Of a DNA stretch of 64,000 nt, positions 22,166 through 35,090 are shown one piece after another. The DNA is taken from the NCBI RefSeq assembly GCF_008831285.2, contig NC_045139.1:31221706-31285705 (forward strand), given 5' to 3'. The DNA comes from Nymphaea colorata. Its lineage: Eukaryota > Streptophyta > Magnoliopsida > Nymphaeales > Nymphaeaceae. The notes under the pieces were generated by a model, which had not been told where the DNA came from, made no database searches, and saw only the letters and a list, made by a program, of their open reading frames with translations. Within the stretch, counting starts at the first letter, position 1. Each line of letters begins with the position of its first letter. A program made the position numbers and the translations under genes.

Positions 22166-24512
22166 ACATGGAAACTGTGATAATGTGAGCATTCCTATTC
22201 CCTCTTTATTTAAAAAAAAAAAGGAATAATAATTTAGGCTTTAGATAGGCGTTTAGATTTTAGAAGTTAGAATTAGAGGTTTAACAGTTGGTACTTAGAA
22301 AATGATAAGATGTTGCTTGCTTTGAAATATTGTGAAGCAGTGACATTAAATTGTAACTTTTTTTTTATGCTGTTTCAAACTGCTGCTTATGTTTATTATC
22401 ATGTTATTGAATGTTTAATGTGAGTTCATAAACCGTTTTAGTTGTTTTCTTTTTAGAAGTTTGTACGTGTAGGTTTTTCTTTGACAACTGCTTCTAACTT
22501 TCGTTGTTATGTTTTAAAACTAATGTTATATTTAGGCTGAGGCTATCTGCTGTTGCTTGTAACAAGATAGAGTCTATTGGGATGAATTTGGTCTATCCTT
22601 TACTTTGATCAGAACTTTTTCCTAATATGAATATCTGCATTATTTGTCTAAACTGTACTAACTACTGGCAGAATCCATGGGCTTAAATCTGGGAAGATGC
22701 TGAAAGAATTCCGAGGCCACACATCTTATGTGAATGATGCAATTTTTAGCAGTGATGGTGGTCGTGTTATTACAGCCTCCAGTGACTGTACAGTGAAAGT
22801 GAGCTAACTACTTGTTTATTATCTGCATATGTTGTTTGCACTTTATATTACATTCCTGTCCTCTACAGTCTGTAATGAATATCCTTTTTTTCCTTTTGTT
22901 GGAAGCAGGTTTGGGATGTAAAGACTACCGATTGTTTACAGACTTTCAAACCTCCACCTCCTTTGAGGGTATATTCTCCAGACACAAACTAACCAAATTC
23001 ATAGTTATTGATGCAGATGAATTGAGACATGTTCTTTGTTGTGTTACCATCGTTTAGAGATAATTTTCAAGACCTAATCAGCATGCTTGTATTTTATTGG
23101 GCAATCAGGGTGGTGATGCATCTGTTAACTCTGTTCTTCTCTTCCCAAAGAACACAGAGCATATTATCGTCTGCAACAAGACATCTTCAATATATATCAT
23201 GACATTCCAGGGCCAGGTACTTGTCCTGTTATTTCCTGCATCCAGAAAATGTAACCTCTCCCGCTCTCTTTCTTCAGTGTTTGTTTGTATTTCTTTCTTA
23301 CTGTCTATAGACCAACTTAAGCAAACATTTCTCTTCGTCCTTGTCAGTGAAAATTTTTGCAACTATTGCTAGCTTAAGCTTGACCTGTTGAAAGCCTAAC
23401 AAGGACATTGCTCTGAATCCAGCTTATCCTAACTGCAGCTCCATTCCTGTATTTTGCATGTGATGTAACATCTGAATACTCAATTACTATGCATATCAGT
23501 CAAATTTTAGCATTTTGAGCAAGATCTTTGGTGTTTGGTCTTAATTATATGGTTAATGGATTACCTTACAAGTTGCACTTGCAGGTGGTAAAGAGTTTTT
23601 CTTCCGGTAGAAGAGAGGGGGGAGACTTTGTTGCAGCCTGTGTTTCACCTAAAGGAGAATGGATTTACTGTATTGGTGAAGATCGGTAGGTTTTGAAGAT
23701 TCCACAGATTGCTGAGACCTTTTTTTAGTTGGGTTTATTCACTTTTTTTAAGGCCTTATCAATGTCCTAAACTCTGTTTCTCCTCCAGAGAGTAGACATT
23801 GCTGGATTAAAAGTAATGTTTCTCATGTTCTTTTGCAGTTACATTTATTGCTTCAGCCATCAGTCCGGTAAACTGGAACACCTAATCAAAGTGAGTTATT
23901 TTATTTGTTTTCTTTGCCCTTGGGATATTGAGGCTTAAAGTTGCTGTAAATTATAGCTTGAGTACAATGTTCCACTGATATGACAGTGCCTCCCTCCTTC
24001 TCTATTGTGATGATTTTTGGAAAAAATCTGGGGTTTGCATGACTTCTTTAAATAACTAAGCTTATATGGCTTCTTCAAATGAAAATAAAGAGCACTCACC
24101 TTTTAAATTTCTGTTTTTCTCGTTAGGAAAATGAGAAACAATGTTTGCATTTGCAATAATGAAAAGTACAAACTTCAGACTATGTGGTATTTGATTGTCT
24201 TCAGCCATTGTTGTTTCTTTTAGGTCTCCTCATTTTGAAGGAATGTCAAAAAGTATAGAAAGAATTACTGTTATTTTCTTATTAGCTGTTTGAGTTTCTA
24301 CAAGTTGTCATGGCTTAATATGAGACTTTGAAGACCTACGAGGTCTCTATGGCTGCAATACTATGTCTAATGCAAATGACTGATTCCTTATTTGGTGTTG
24401 ATCATGTTAGGATGCACATGAAAAGGATGTAATTGGAATTACTCATCATCCTCATCAGAATTCGGTAGCAACGTATGGTGAAGATTGCACCATGAAATTA
24501 TGGAAGCCTTGA
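10060..24512 (+). CDS. SMU1: SMU1 homolog: LisH/CTLH/WD40 spliceosomal protein, 16 exons
   Basis: Coding exons: 10060-10088, 10601-10811, 12264-12416, 14867-14915, 16990-17073, 17182-17285, 18518-18604, 18691-18744, 20106-20201, 20808-20935, 22672-22798, 22909-22968, 23109-23216, 23585-23685, 23839-23890, 24411-24512. All junctions are GT-AG and keep one frame of 1545 nt (514 aa); animal SMU1 is about 513 aa. Residues about 9-40 form the LisH motif, 41-95 the CTLH region, and WD40 blades run from about 215 to the end (for example [32 protein letters not shown]). SMU1 works with RED in nuclear pre-mRNA splicing and affects alternative splice choice. Introns range from 86 bp to about 2.45 kb; introns 3 and 4 are the longest and intron 4 carries transposon sequence. 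Every exon aligns to the family without gaps, so the gene appears intact. Confidence 0.97.
12417..14866 (+). other. SMU1 intron 3, 2.45 kb
   Basis: This long T-rich intron holds no recognisable gene. It contains runs of T, a (TA)n tract at 14383-14398, and a GC-richer patch near 14300-14355 (GGGGGGCCCC) with CTAGTC-type words that recur near 21390 in intron 10, perhaps remnants of one dispersed repeat. Confidence 0.6.
15539..15972 (+). mobile_element. Degenerate TRIM retroelement in SMU1 intron 4
   Basis: Two direct repeats start TGTAAC and share the word CCCAAAAGTTTAGTCTTG near their starts: about 15539-15706 and 15779-15972. The roughly 70-bp interior begins with TGGAATTAGAGC (15709-15720), matching 10 of 12 positions of the initiator tRNA-Met primer site TGGTATCAGAGC, and ends with a purine-rich stretch (TTAAAGGGG) before the second repeat. 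This is the plan of a terminal-repeat retrotransposon in miniature, in the same orientation as SMU1. The better copy at 50011-50466 supports the call. No clean target duplication remains here. Confidence 0.75.
16177..16523. mobile_element. Candidate MITE in SMU1 intron 4, 347 bp
   Basis: The left end CTATGTTACATGGGTGTG mirrors the right end, whose inverse complement reads CTATGTCACACGGGTATG (14 of 18 identical). Both ends continue into related TGGTACGGG and CCCACGTACTG-type words. No clear target duplication was seen, so the superfamily is open. It lies about 200 bp downstream of the intronic TRIM element. Confidence 0.5.
22111..22165. repeat. (CT)15-(AT)12 compound microsatellite in SMU1 intron 10
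   Basis: An uninterrupted CT tract (22111-22140) is directly followed by an AT tract (22141-22165). Confidence 0.95.
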
Positions 24513-25150
24513 AATACAATAATGCTCTGACAGTGAAAGACTAAGACTGCGACTGCGGCTGCGATACGAAGTTGTGGAACCTTTGAAATACGTTGATACT
24601 TTCAGAGCTTTGCACAAGTTTTTGCTGTGCCTCATGTTGGGTAATTGCTGCCTGTTCTGTCAGCACCTTCCCCATTCTCCGATAAATAGCCTTCCGCTAT
24701 TATTTTGCGTCATCTGCATCTGTGGAAGACTGATTTAATGGAAAGACACAATCAAGTACCGGACTCCTGGCTAGAAGAAGCTGACCATAGGGCTGATGGA
24801 TTGCCTGAGATTGATACAGCATTTATCTACCTTTCCTTGGCAGGGAATATGACTTGGAAATTCTTGTTCGATGTTTACGTTTTTTTATTTTTCCTCATTG
24901 ACGCTGTAAAGTTAAAAGACCAAATTGAATCTGAATGTCTAGTTTTCCTTCTTGTCGTTGTAACATGAGGTTGACACTGAATCTAAGTGTTATCACAATG
25001 CGCCGCCTCCCTCTCTCCCTCTCTCTCTCTCTCTTCCTCTGCACACACGCACACCCACACAAAAACACAAACACACGCATACTGTTACTGTTATTTCATG
25101 CTGATTATCAAATTTTATGCTCTTAGGATGGCGCCATTCAAATAAACATA
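24513..25150 (+). other. SMU1 3' untranslated region and convergent gap to the RING gene
   Basis: No coding frame follows the SMU1 stop. The stretch holds a CT tract (25008-25039) followed by a CA-rich tract (about 25042-25078) and an AATAAA at 25141-25146. That hexamer is 630 nt past the stop, longer than most plant 3' UTRs, so the true cleavage site is probably earlier. The minus-strand RING gene ends at 25654, so the two transcripts converge. Confidence 0.5.
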
Positions 25151-25653
25151 ATCACTTTACTCATCCAATATCAATTTGGTTGTCTTTGCTCCAAATACCG
25201 GTTCCTAGTTTCTGCAGGTGCTTGTTTCTCATCCTGTGACCTATCAATATAAGGTTGGTTACATGGTGCTGATGGATAACAACACGTCGATGCGCCGGTA
25301 TGTTAATGGCATTGGTTTTGGAGCCGCTTCCTGAGTAAAGCATTCGAAAGCATGGCAGAAATGCTGGGATTTTTTCAAGAAATGCAGGAGAATTAGTAAC
25401 TTCTTTCTGACCCGTGAACAATAATAGCATACGTCTGTAAGAATCTCCACGCATTCATGTGCACCTTGTCCAGTGCAAATTGCCTGCCTATTTCTCCAGA
25501 TTGAGCAATCCAAATCAGCAATTGGAATGGATCATCAAAGCCATGGACACCAACTGCTAAAACATCCGAAAAATGGAACTCCCCCTTTCAAGGTGTGCTG
25601 TGTTTGCCACAATGAGGTGAAAATCGTGGAGCTTCTACCGTTAGCTGATGAGG

Positions 25654-28618
25654 TCATCCTTCCGGGTCCAGTAATGGTGTCTCTATCTGGACTTTCTGTT
25701 CTTTGGATGGCCATAGCCACTGTAGGAGATGTTCATGATAAGCATCTCTCAATGGTAAACCGCAAACTAGACAAGTTGATTTTTTTAGCAGCCATGTGTC
25801 TATGCAAGCGACATGAAATGCATGGCCACACTTTGGCATGGTCTTCAAGACGTCCCTCCCTTGATACTGCCCCGCCAAGCATATCGAGCACCTGAGTATA
25901 TGGGAGTAATCAACATACAAAAGAATAAAAAGATTAAAGTATCCGAATTCTCGTATTATTTTAACTTTCATCTAATCATCTTCCTCAAGGACCCTCTTAG
26001 TTGTTAGCAAAAGGTCCAGCTAAAAGTTTTATTCGCATCGGAAAGGTCCTTTTCTTTTTTTAAGCCTTTTAGGAAGGTAACTCTTCTTGAAAAAATTTAT
26101 TTTATTCCAACGTTTGTTATACTTGATTAGCAAACTCGAAATGTATGAGAACTATGTTTTGGCTTCTTATATTACAAACTCAGAGTCGTGAATGAAATGG
26201 CTCTGAAATGGAACTCTATTTCAGATATATTTGTTTTTGGTCGGTGTGTAACTTTAAATTCAATTGCAAGTTGGTCCTGCATCAGTGCAGTTGCAAGATC
26301 GTGGAGAGATTTCTTCTCCACCAACCTCCTCTTCTATAAACTGTGCAGCATTTAGGAACTCCAATAAAAGCTCTTCATTAATCGTCTGTACCATCAGCAC
26401 CAGAAACAATGGCACATTGAATGATTGTTTTATGATCCTCACCTAGACCAATATGCAGGATGCGGAAGCAACTCAGTTATCATGAAAGAAACAACTTCAA
26501 TGCTACAAACCAAACTTTTTGGATGTGGCAAACATTGAAGTTGACCTTCAAGAGGGAACAAATTAGAGTAGTCAAATCCGTCAAAGTTTTAACCGTGAGG
26601 AAGCCAAATCATCACAAAGATATAATTTGGTGTCCTTAACTTTCAGAAAGAGTCTAGAATCAATAAAAAGTGATTCAAGTTGTTTTTCCGAAGAATACTT
26701 ACTGGGCATATTCTTTAGAAGGGAAATCATCACTATTGAAATTTGTCGTAGGAAACTTTGCAACAATAACTTCTTCCAATTCATGTATGTTTGCTCTGTC
26801 AATAAAAATTTTCTCCACATTAATAGGATTCAAAGTCATGCACATAACTACGAAATCGGGTCGATGTAATCCTGCAAGTTTACGACCAGAACAGTAGGAG
26901 GTATTAGAACCATAGCAATGGAAGGCGGCAACAAATTAAGCAAATTCATCCCACAGGTTAAGGGCAAAGCTTTGAGGGGCATCAAAAAGGAGACCTAAAC
27001 TGGTAGTTGAAAATTGTTAAGGTGCGCTCTGAATAGGAACAGGAGCTGTATTCGTTAACAAGCTCACTAGAACAATTATGTGATTCATGTTTTACATAGC
27101 TGAAAAAAAGTAAGCTATTCCATTGCAGAGAGCAAGTAGGCTGTGAATATGCTTGTCAGTAACAGCCTGCAAGCGCATATGCAACTCAATATCGCATAGG
27201 GGTTGTGCACCTTTTGTAAATGTCTCCATAAATACACTGTACCGTTCTGTCCCGTGTATGAAGGCATGGGTCAATTTTGCAGGGTTGTAGAGTCAGTTCT
27301 CCTGCAAAATGCTGCTCCTCATCGACCTTTCGTTTTTCTAAAGTAAAACAGTAACCAAGTTGCTGAAGTATGTGTTCATAAAAAATCCAACTATGGTACA
27401 GTTCCACTTCTCAGATTATGCAAGGAAATTAACCACATTAAGTTCCATATGCGTAAGTATTGAATGCCACTACAATGTTGTACTTTACATCACAAGATAA
27501 AGGTAACAATCCTACCAAGGCATGTTTTCTTGTCACCATACCCAAAATGGTGGCTGTTGCTGAACAATCAGATTAATTTCTCTTGTTTCTCCTTTTTTGG
27601 ACAAAGCCAACTACAATTACAAAAGCCAATAACATGCCACTTCTTTCTGCTTTATCAAAGTTATCGTCCATCCTATGGTCCAAATCAAGGACGCTGTGTT
27701 TTACCACATGCCCAGAAGCCTAAAACACTGGTGTTCTACCATGGCAGAAGAAGGGTAGAGTAGAACACTTGTAAACTACTTTTTTGTGAAAACCAAGTAG
27801 TTGTTATCTCTGCATTCCTTGCTGGAGTTAAAATTCCCCGAGTTGCAAGTGATCTAATTTTTGCAGAAGGAAAACCTCAGAAATCATGGAAACAAATTGG
27901 CTGTCCTTTGCTGCAAGGTCTTATTCATAGGAAGTCCTTCTTGGTAGATAAGGGAGAGGCAGCTGGGAATTTCACGACGGAATAATAGAAACCTAACATG
28001 GAAATGGTATACCTTGGATTCGGCAATTGTGAGCAAGTCTAAAGCACTCAGCAGCTTATCATCAAAATAGTCACCAGCAACCTAATAATGTTCTCAGTGA
28101 ACTTAAAATGAGAAACAAAAAGCTTCCATATAAAAGAATTTTTCTCTCGAAGGAGGTTTCTACTATTTTCGTTTCTTCGATAAAATTTTACCCTTCTTCA
28201 AGCAGAAGTCTGTTGAAAACTCTCCGTGATCAACAATCTCAGCTTTCCAAACTTCAAACTGAAGCCAAATCTCCATCAAAACGGGGAATCTACTAAAAAG
28301 CAGAGCAAATATCAGAACTACGACCAGGCATAGAAGAGTTCTGCTGAAACCCAACTTGCTACTTGCAGTTATGCCAAATTCTGCACCCACTGCACGGTCG
28401 CCACTCTCATAACCTAATAAAAAGAAAAAAGTTGCCAGACCCAACTAAAACAAGACAGAGTGATCTTCAACCAAGCTCACCAATTCTACATTTAGGCGCA
28501 GATCTTCCCGCTGCCGCCGCCTGGACGCTATCCTCGTGCAGACCAACCTGGTGCGCACAGAGATGATGAACACAGAGCCAAGTACAGTCATCACAATGTT
28601 CATTCCGGAGATCATCAT
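25654..28618 (-). CDS. Membrane-anchored RING-H2 finger protein, ATL-like E3 ligase
   Basis: Proposed minus-strand exons: 28618-28481, 26812-26703 and 25891-25654, together 486 nt (161 aa), in frame with GT-AG introns. Exon 1 starts at the ATGATGATC pair and encodes a hydrophobic segment (residues about 3-20) followed by a basic stretch (ASRRRQRED). Exon 2 encodes the linker FPTTNFNSDDFPSKEYAQ, whose final CA joins the first G of exon 3. Exon 3 encodes CSICLAG...PKCGHAFHVACIDTWL...STCLVC, the C3H2C3 RING-H2 pattern. ATL-type proteins sit in membranes and bring E2 enzymes to substrates for ubiquitination. Oddities are 16 instead of the usual 14-15 residues between zinc ligands 2 and 3, CLVC in place of CPVC, and an arginine pair just after the hydrophobic segment. 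The exon 2 acceptor at 26812 is weak; the stronger-looking one at 26795 would break the frame unless a small exon was missed. Confidence 0.7.
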
Positions 28619-29342
28619 GGCTGCCAAGCAGTAACCCACGAGAAAAAATTGGCTCCCAAAACAACCCACATTGAGAACCAACCAAGAATAAGATAACGAT
28701 GGATGGGGACAATTTGACGACAAGAAAGGGAGGGAAAATAGGACAGATCCTCCTTATTTCGCGCATTTGTGTCCACGTTCGCCCTACCAGTGATACTGCA
28801 AATGATTCGGGTTAAACCGCTGGTTGTTAATCATCGACCCCATGAATAGATTTCGCTAATTAAGATGAAAGCCAGGAGATGAAATCTACTCTCCCTCTCT
28901 TTGAAGGAGATGTTGATGATCCGATTTTTCAGAAATACTGTGATTGAATTATACTTTGACAGTCCTTGTCTGCACTTGTATGCAGCTTGACATGGGAATC
29001 TGGGCTCAACTTTTTGTACAACCAAGCGCTTGTTTACGAAGAGTTGAACTTGTTTGATAAAACTCAATTAGGTGAGGAGGTCAGGGTATCAGGACAGCGC
29101 TGAATGTCCGGATGGCTGGAGATTTCGGCTCTTACGTATGTAGGAATCGAAACTAGCTGTCTGCCGAACATTGCCGGATGATTAAATTTTTAAAATTTAT
29201 CATCTTCAAAATTTTAGCTATAGAACATTAACAACTATGTAAAAATGGTTGGTGACGCTTTAATGGCAGTTTTATAGCACTTTTAACTAATGGTTTCAAC
29301 TATTTAGCCATTTGACAATCAATCATATATATAATATATATG

Positions 29343-29519
29343 ATGAGTTTTTAAATATTTTTCACCAACACAACTGATTCTCTGAGTTTGGTTGCAAGTT
29401 GGTGACAAATAGTGGCAGAGCCCACACCAGTCATTAAAGTTCTTTTTTTTTTCAATGATATATACATAATGAGTTTTTTAATATTTTTCACCAACACAGC
29501 TGATTCTCTGGGTTTGGTA
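29343..29519. repeat. Direct duplication of about 50 bp, spaced 126 bp
   Basis: A segment with ATTTTTCACCAACACA and CTGATTCTCTG occurs at about 29343-29393 and again at about 29469-29519 with a few substitutions. The two copies flank a segment with a poly-T run. Confidence 0.8.
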
Positions 29520-29571
29520 ACACATCAGTCTCTTAAAGTTTTTTTTTTTAATTTTTAAATAAGCATCTTTA

Positions 29572-29574
<3 letters not shown>

Positions 29575-29634
<60 letters not shown>
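29575..29634. repeat. (TA)n microsatellite, 60 bp
   Basis: An uninterrupted AT alternation, just downstream of the 126-bp-spaced duplication. Confidence 0.97.
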
Positions 29635-29636
<2 letters not shown>

Positions 29637-31655
29637 AATGGTGACTTTTTAGACTCACCCAACCATATAATCTATACAATTCGATTTAACATGAATTAAA
29701 AGAAAAATAAGGAGGAAAAAGTGATCGTCATCTAATATTAATTTATATATTTTTCTTTTGGTTTTTTTTGTAACCTTCAATCTTTAATTAGATGGTAAAG
29801 TGACTTTAGATAACCAAGTCATATTCATTATTGATGTACCGTGGTGCGTTTATGACTCTTATCTATATAACACATAAACCGCAACACATGTTTTAATGAA
29901 AAGAGTACGTGCCAACAGCTTCCTGATTCAAATTTTTATCGTATCATTTGGGTAATAGTAGCTAAAATATAGAAGCAAACCAATTAAAACATGATACATG
30001 AACACGATTGTATTATATGCACGATGTGATTATATGTGTCCAATGAAAATGTGATGTTTATGTGGAAAAATAAACAAATCGACATAAAATCTATGAATTT
30101 CAATCGGGTTTTCAACATGAGTTTTTGAAGGAAAAAAAAACGTACGTCCGGACATTGGTTTTAAATTCTTATCAATGTTAATTATGGATTTTCAACTAGG
30201 GATGCACAACAAGCTCCAATCTCGAACTCGCTTGTGTAACTTCAATTCGTTTAATAAACGAGTCGAACTCGAGTTAGAAACAAGCGCGGTTCGAGTTACA
30301 CGAGATCAACTCGTTTAAACTTAATTTGGTTTCTGTGTTCCATGTTGATTAATCTTTAGGGTTAGGTCAGCCATTTTCATTATGATTAACACTTTTTTTT
30401 GTGGTTTTTATTTTTTAAAATAAAAAATATATATGATTCAAGTGACACAAGCTTTACCAAATCGAGCTTAGACTCGGTTTACCGAGCTGGGCTCAAACTT
30501 GAGCTGAACTTACGACAAGATATAGAACAATTTAATTATTTATAGAATTGCAAACTGATCCGATCAAAAACTGTGAAATGCATTGAAGTTAGTTCAGGAT
30601 TAGATTAGTTCCAATCAAAATTGACAAAAAAAAAAAAAAAAAAAAAATCGGATCCGAAGCAATTGCAACGCTACTAATCTATGTGCCTGACAATATGATG
30701 TCATGCCAGGAATACTATATAATTATGTCTGGCTGAACACGTCACATAAATGATCCGATCAAATTGCTAGACATAGTAAATTCTCTGTGTACATGAAAGG
30801 GATGTGAGATATATGCAAGTGTGATCACATGGCAGTGAAGCGTCGAAGTTACCACAGCTCCATACTTCTTTTCTATTCCAAAGACTCACCTATAGTTTGA
30901 ACTGAGAATTTTCTGGATCCCCATGTCTGGATCATAGATCCAGAATGGGCATCAAATCTCTAATTTTTCCTATTCGTGTCCAATTTTTTGGAGCAAGTAA
31001 TTTGTTAATCAGGCGATTGGATCATTCTAACGTTGCAAGTGAAATGCCATAACATTGAAGTCGTCCTTCAAACTTTTAGAACAACTAGTTCTAAATACAA
31101 GTTCAAAATATATCACTCGAAATAAGAAAAATTTTAACGTTATACTTATCCAAGTTTGTTATCATAACATGCAATGTGTCATACAATACTTATTACATCT
31201 AAATTCTCTTTTTATTTTTTATTAAAAAATCTATGAGGGGCATGGTCGAGCTAATTTTCATCATTTTATAAAACATGACAAAGAAATTATGAAACCTCGA
31301 AAAAATATAGTTGCCTAATCCACGAGAATATTTTTACATTTTCAAACCTGAAGCGTGTTTCGGAAAATAAAATAAAACATGCGCATGTCTTTTACAAAAC
31401 TCATCTTTTAACCTCACAAAAAGACAAACTTAGAAAGCGGGTACGCTTTCCGTCTGTGTGTCACTGGAACTATTCTCGATACGGGTGATCCTTTGCTACG
31501 TATTCCATGTCACTGCCTATGTTTTTTTTTTAATCTCAAACCAGACTATCATTATGCTTCACAATCTTCAACTGAAGGGTTTAAAACAGTTGGTATTTTT
31601 CAACGAGGATGATTGTGCCCTTCAAGGCATAATAGAAATAGTAGAGAAAATGCTG

Positions 31656-31657
<2 letters not shown>

Positions 31658-31717
<60 letters not shown>
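31658..31717. repeat. (TA)n microsatellite, 60 bp
   Basis: An uninterrupted TA alternation. It ends a spurious plus-strand frame in repeated Tyr-Ile. Confidence 0.97.
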
Positions 31718-31718
<1 letters not shown>

Positions 31719-34450
31719 CTGATATTACTGTAAAAAACTTAAAATTTGTTTTTTTCTTTACTTTATATAGTTAACAAACGTGATATTTGACAATACCTTC
31801 CTTTCTTTTCTTTCTTATTTTAATAAGTTTTATGTAATTTTTTCGTTTCATTTATTTTCCTTTTTTTTACAAGCATTAATGTCTCGTTTCTTTTTCTCTC
31901 ATTTCCACCGTTTATTTAAAAAATTATATAATAGATATGGATTTCTTTAAAATACTTGTTTCTGTCATTGTTTTCATTTTTTAAATTAACTTTAAATTAC
32001 ATTTGAACGTATAAAATAAAAAAATACAGGTCGTATCGGCCCATACACCATACGAGTGAGCAAAGTGATACAATGACGATACAAGTTTATACAACATTGA
32101 GATTTGGAACTGAGATTAATACGTTCAAGAAATTATCACTATATCATTTTATACGACATTTCGAGAAGATTAAGAGTGTCAACCGCCTGTGCTTTAAAAA
32201 AGAGTCACTGATACGTAAGTTGATGCGCAACAAAGGTGGTATCATTAGACATTAAAAGCAAACCTTTTATTTTATTTTAAGTTTCGACTCTCTGCCGGAC
32301 AACGAGTCTCTCCATTCACCGGAAATAAGTCGAAGACATCATAAGTGATATTAAGAACAAACGGTAAGCTTCTCGTTTGGCAACTGGTGAGATCTTGACA
32401 AAAGTCTGGAACTCCAATAGGTCCAGGAGTAGGTCCAAGAGAGTCCTGACTTGTTCTCAAGGACTTCGCGGGCCCGGACTCAAGAGGCAATCTCGGCCGT
32501 GCTCAACTGGACATGTGCCGTTCCTAAACTTCTTTGGTCTTTCTGTTCTGCATGATTCCAAAGCGTCCTCGATCACGGTCCTACCCATACTGTCCCCAGA
32601 CCTAAAGCTTATTCAAATAATGAATAAAACATGTACCTTCTTAATTAGATAACTGGAAAAAATTCAATATGCTACCGTGTCCTCTTGTACTCCTTGTACG
32701 TACCATGAGTTAAAACTTAGATTTGTGGTAAAAGAAAAAAAAAAGGGGGGGTACACCGCGATGTGTATATCTAAACCTTTATTTTCTTTTTTTAAGGCTC
32801 CGTGGTCCGAACAATAGTTACCAATAAATAAATAATGTCCTGAAAAGTGACATGTTAAAGTGGATGTTTTGAAAAATGTGCCATTAATATAACCAAATAA
32901 GAGAGTTTTTCATTAACTTCTTTGTTCATTTTTCTTGAAAAATGTCTGAAAGCTCCTCATTATCCCTGCTTCCGGTCTGTGCATTGGCATTAGCAATGGC
33001 AATAATGCGCCTCTTAAGTTGGTTCACTTTGAGGGATACATCATACATAAGCGTATTGTGCTTTATAATATTAACTGCATGTTTTGAGAGTTGAGGAAAG
33101 TGAGACCATAACCCTTTACACAAGCTGTCTGAAGTTACATCTTGGGCTTCACTTTTGCGAGTGTTTGATTAGAAACCATCATGTTCTTAAAACACACGTT
33201 CATTAGATGCATGTTTCAAGAACACCATGTTTTTGATTCAGAACAGATAGTATCGTGATGTCTAGCATTTGTTCATTCATTATCACCTAGTGTTTTGTGA
33301 AATAAGACATGTTTCTTCTTTTTCTTTTTTTTTGCCAACATTTGTTTTAAGAACATATGTTAATTCATCAGCCACTTTTGAGAATAGACGGGACACTAGC
33401 TGATCAATTAGTGCTTAAAAGGATACATACGCTTAAGTACAAGATTATGAATCTACTACTCATAACGAGAATGTTATAATCCATCTTCCTTAAGTCACAC
33501 ACATCCGTGCATGTAGATAGATTGTCAGGTTTACATGTTTGCCGGAATTTACCACTTTCTTTTTGCATGGATGAGATCAAATATCCTTTTATTGTGCCAT
33601 ACAATTTTTAATGTTTTAAATAAATCTAACTGCGCAATCTGCGACATGCTCGTAAGATTCTATTTATATGTTTGAGTTCAGGATTAATACAATTTTTGGA
33701 TCATATACGTGTACAATCCATCTGTTCATTTAAACTTACGACCAAAAAAGGAAAAGCTAAAACTGTTGGATGAGTGAAAATTGAAGGCTTTGTATCAATA
33801 CACATGCAGCATTGACCTAGAGATCACATTTATTGATATGAACAGAGTGGTACCGCCCGATGCAATAAGGCCATTAATAAGTCAGTGCCTCGATGCATCT
33901 CCAACAGTCATACTCTAACTAGTATGACACTTTACTTTCTTTTTATGGGTAAATTCTCAACACCAGATTTGCAGTGGCACAGACACTCTCTCTCTCTTTA
34001 TTTGGTGCACTTTTTATAGGGTTTTATAACAAGTAAAGTCAGCTGAAGCTCGACTCAAACTCGCTCGTCAAAACTCAATTTAAGTCGAACTTGAGTTCGA
34101 ATGTGTGTTCGAAATGTTAAACGAGTCTAGTTCGAGTTAAAAGAACTCGACTTGGTTCGACTACAAAATGAATGAATGCTGAAATATAATGAAAAAATAA
34201 TTAACCAAGTATCAACTAAACTAGTTAACAAGTTGAACTAGTTACGAGAAACTAGATAGGCTTAACAAAAATGAGTTAAACAAATCAAACTCGAGTTGCA
34301 CTGTCGAGTGAAGCTTGAGTCTATTCTACGGAGCTGGATTAGAGTTCAAGTAGAGCTTGAGCTCGAACTTGAGTTTTATGAGTTGAGTCTAGCTGGCCCA
34401 GTTGAAGCTCAACTTGAGTAAACTTTTTGATCAAACATTTTTAAGCTCTT

Positions 34451-34455
<5 letters not shown>

Positions 34456-34506
<51 letters not shown>
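34456..34506. repeat. (TA)n microsatellite, 51 bp
   Basis: An uninterrupted TA alternation about 900 bp upstream of the DREB gene. Confidence 0.97.
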
Positions 34507-34511
<5 letters not shown>

Positions 34512-35090
34512 CTTTTTTGTAACACATAATGATAAATTAATTTTTTCGCGATTGAGTATAAGAAACAGCAGAATTGCTGGATGACAAACTTGGCGGAAAA
34601 TGAGAAACTGTAGGTATACGAGCGCCGTTCTGTTGCAGTAAATCGCAGATCGGAACCGGCTCTTTTGTCCCTTTGTTACAAAATGTGAAGTAGGTTACGC
34701 AGCCGAAGTCTCGAGAATTCTCCCATAAACTTTGGATGCTTACAGCATTTTGTCGCGCTTGGGAAGTAAAGTGATCCAACGGCAATTAATGGATGGCTTT
34801 GGTAAATGCTCGTGAAGGATCTCTATAAACTTAGTTGGACGAGTTAGCATGATTGGTCCAACCAAATCCAGAGGACTGTTATGTAGGTACGTTTCTTTTT
34901 TAGATCAGGCCGCCGGCGACGTCCTTTTTCGGTGAAAAAAAATGCGAAAAACGGCACTACGCACGACGGCATGAAAATCTAGACGTATGTTTCGTTGCCG
35001 GCCGGAAGTTTCATCAATATAACACCAACTGAGAACTTTTCCGAAACTGGGATTTTTAGTCTCCTTGGAAGCATATCTCAGGCGATCACA

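Larger units (their letters stand above)
28619..35090. other. Repeat-rich gene-poor region between the RING and DREB genes
   Basis: No gene is recognisable. The first 250 bp upstream of 28618 should hold the RING gene promoter and leader (minus strand), but no clear TATA box is visible. The rest holds long (TA)n tracts, a duplicated segment at 29343-29519, a poly-A run at 30627-30648, and two stretches rich in CGAGTT/CTCGAA words (about 30205-30500 and 34035-34425) resembling old dispersed repeats. A fragment with GTATCGGCCC near 32035 loosely echoes 8990. Confidence 0.5.

Noticed and set aside
28163..28444. 93-codon minus frame with hydrophobic segments beside the RING gene
   Set aside because: It lies in intron 1 of the RING model, matches no family and is best explained as intron sequence.
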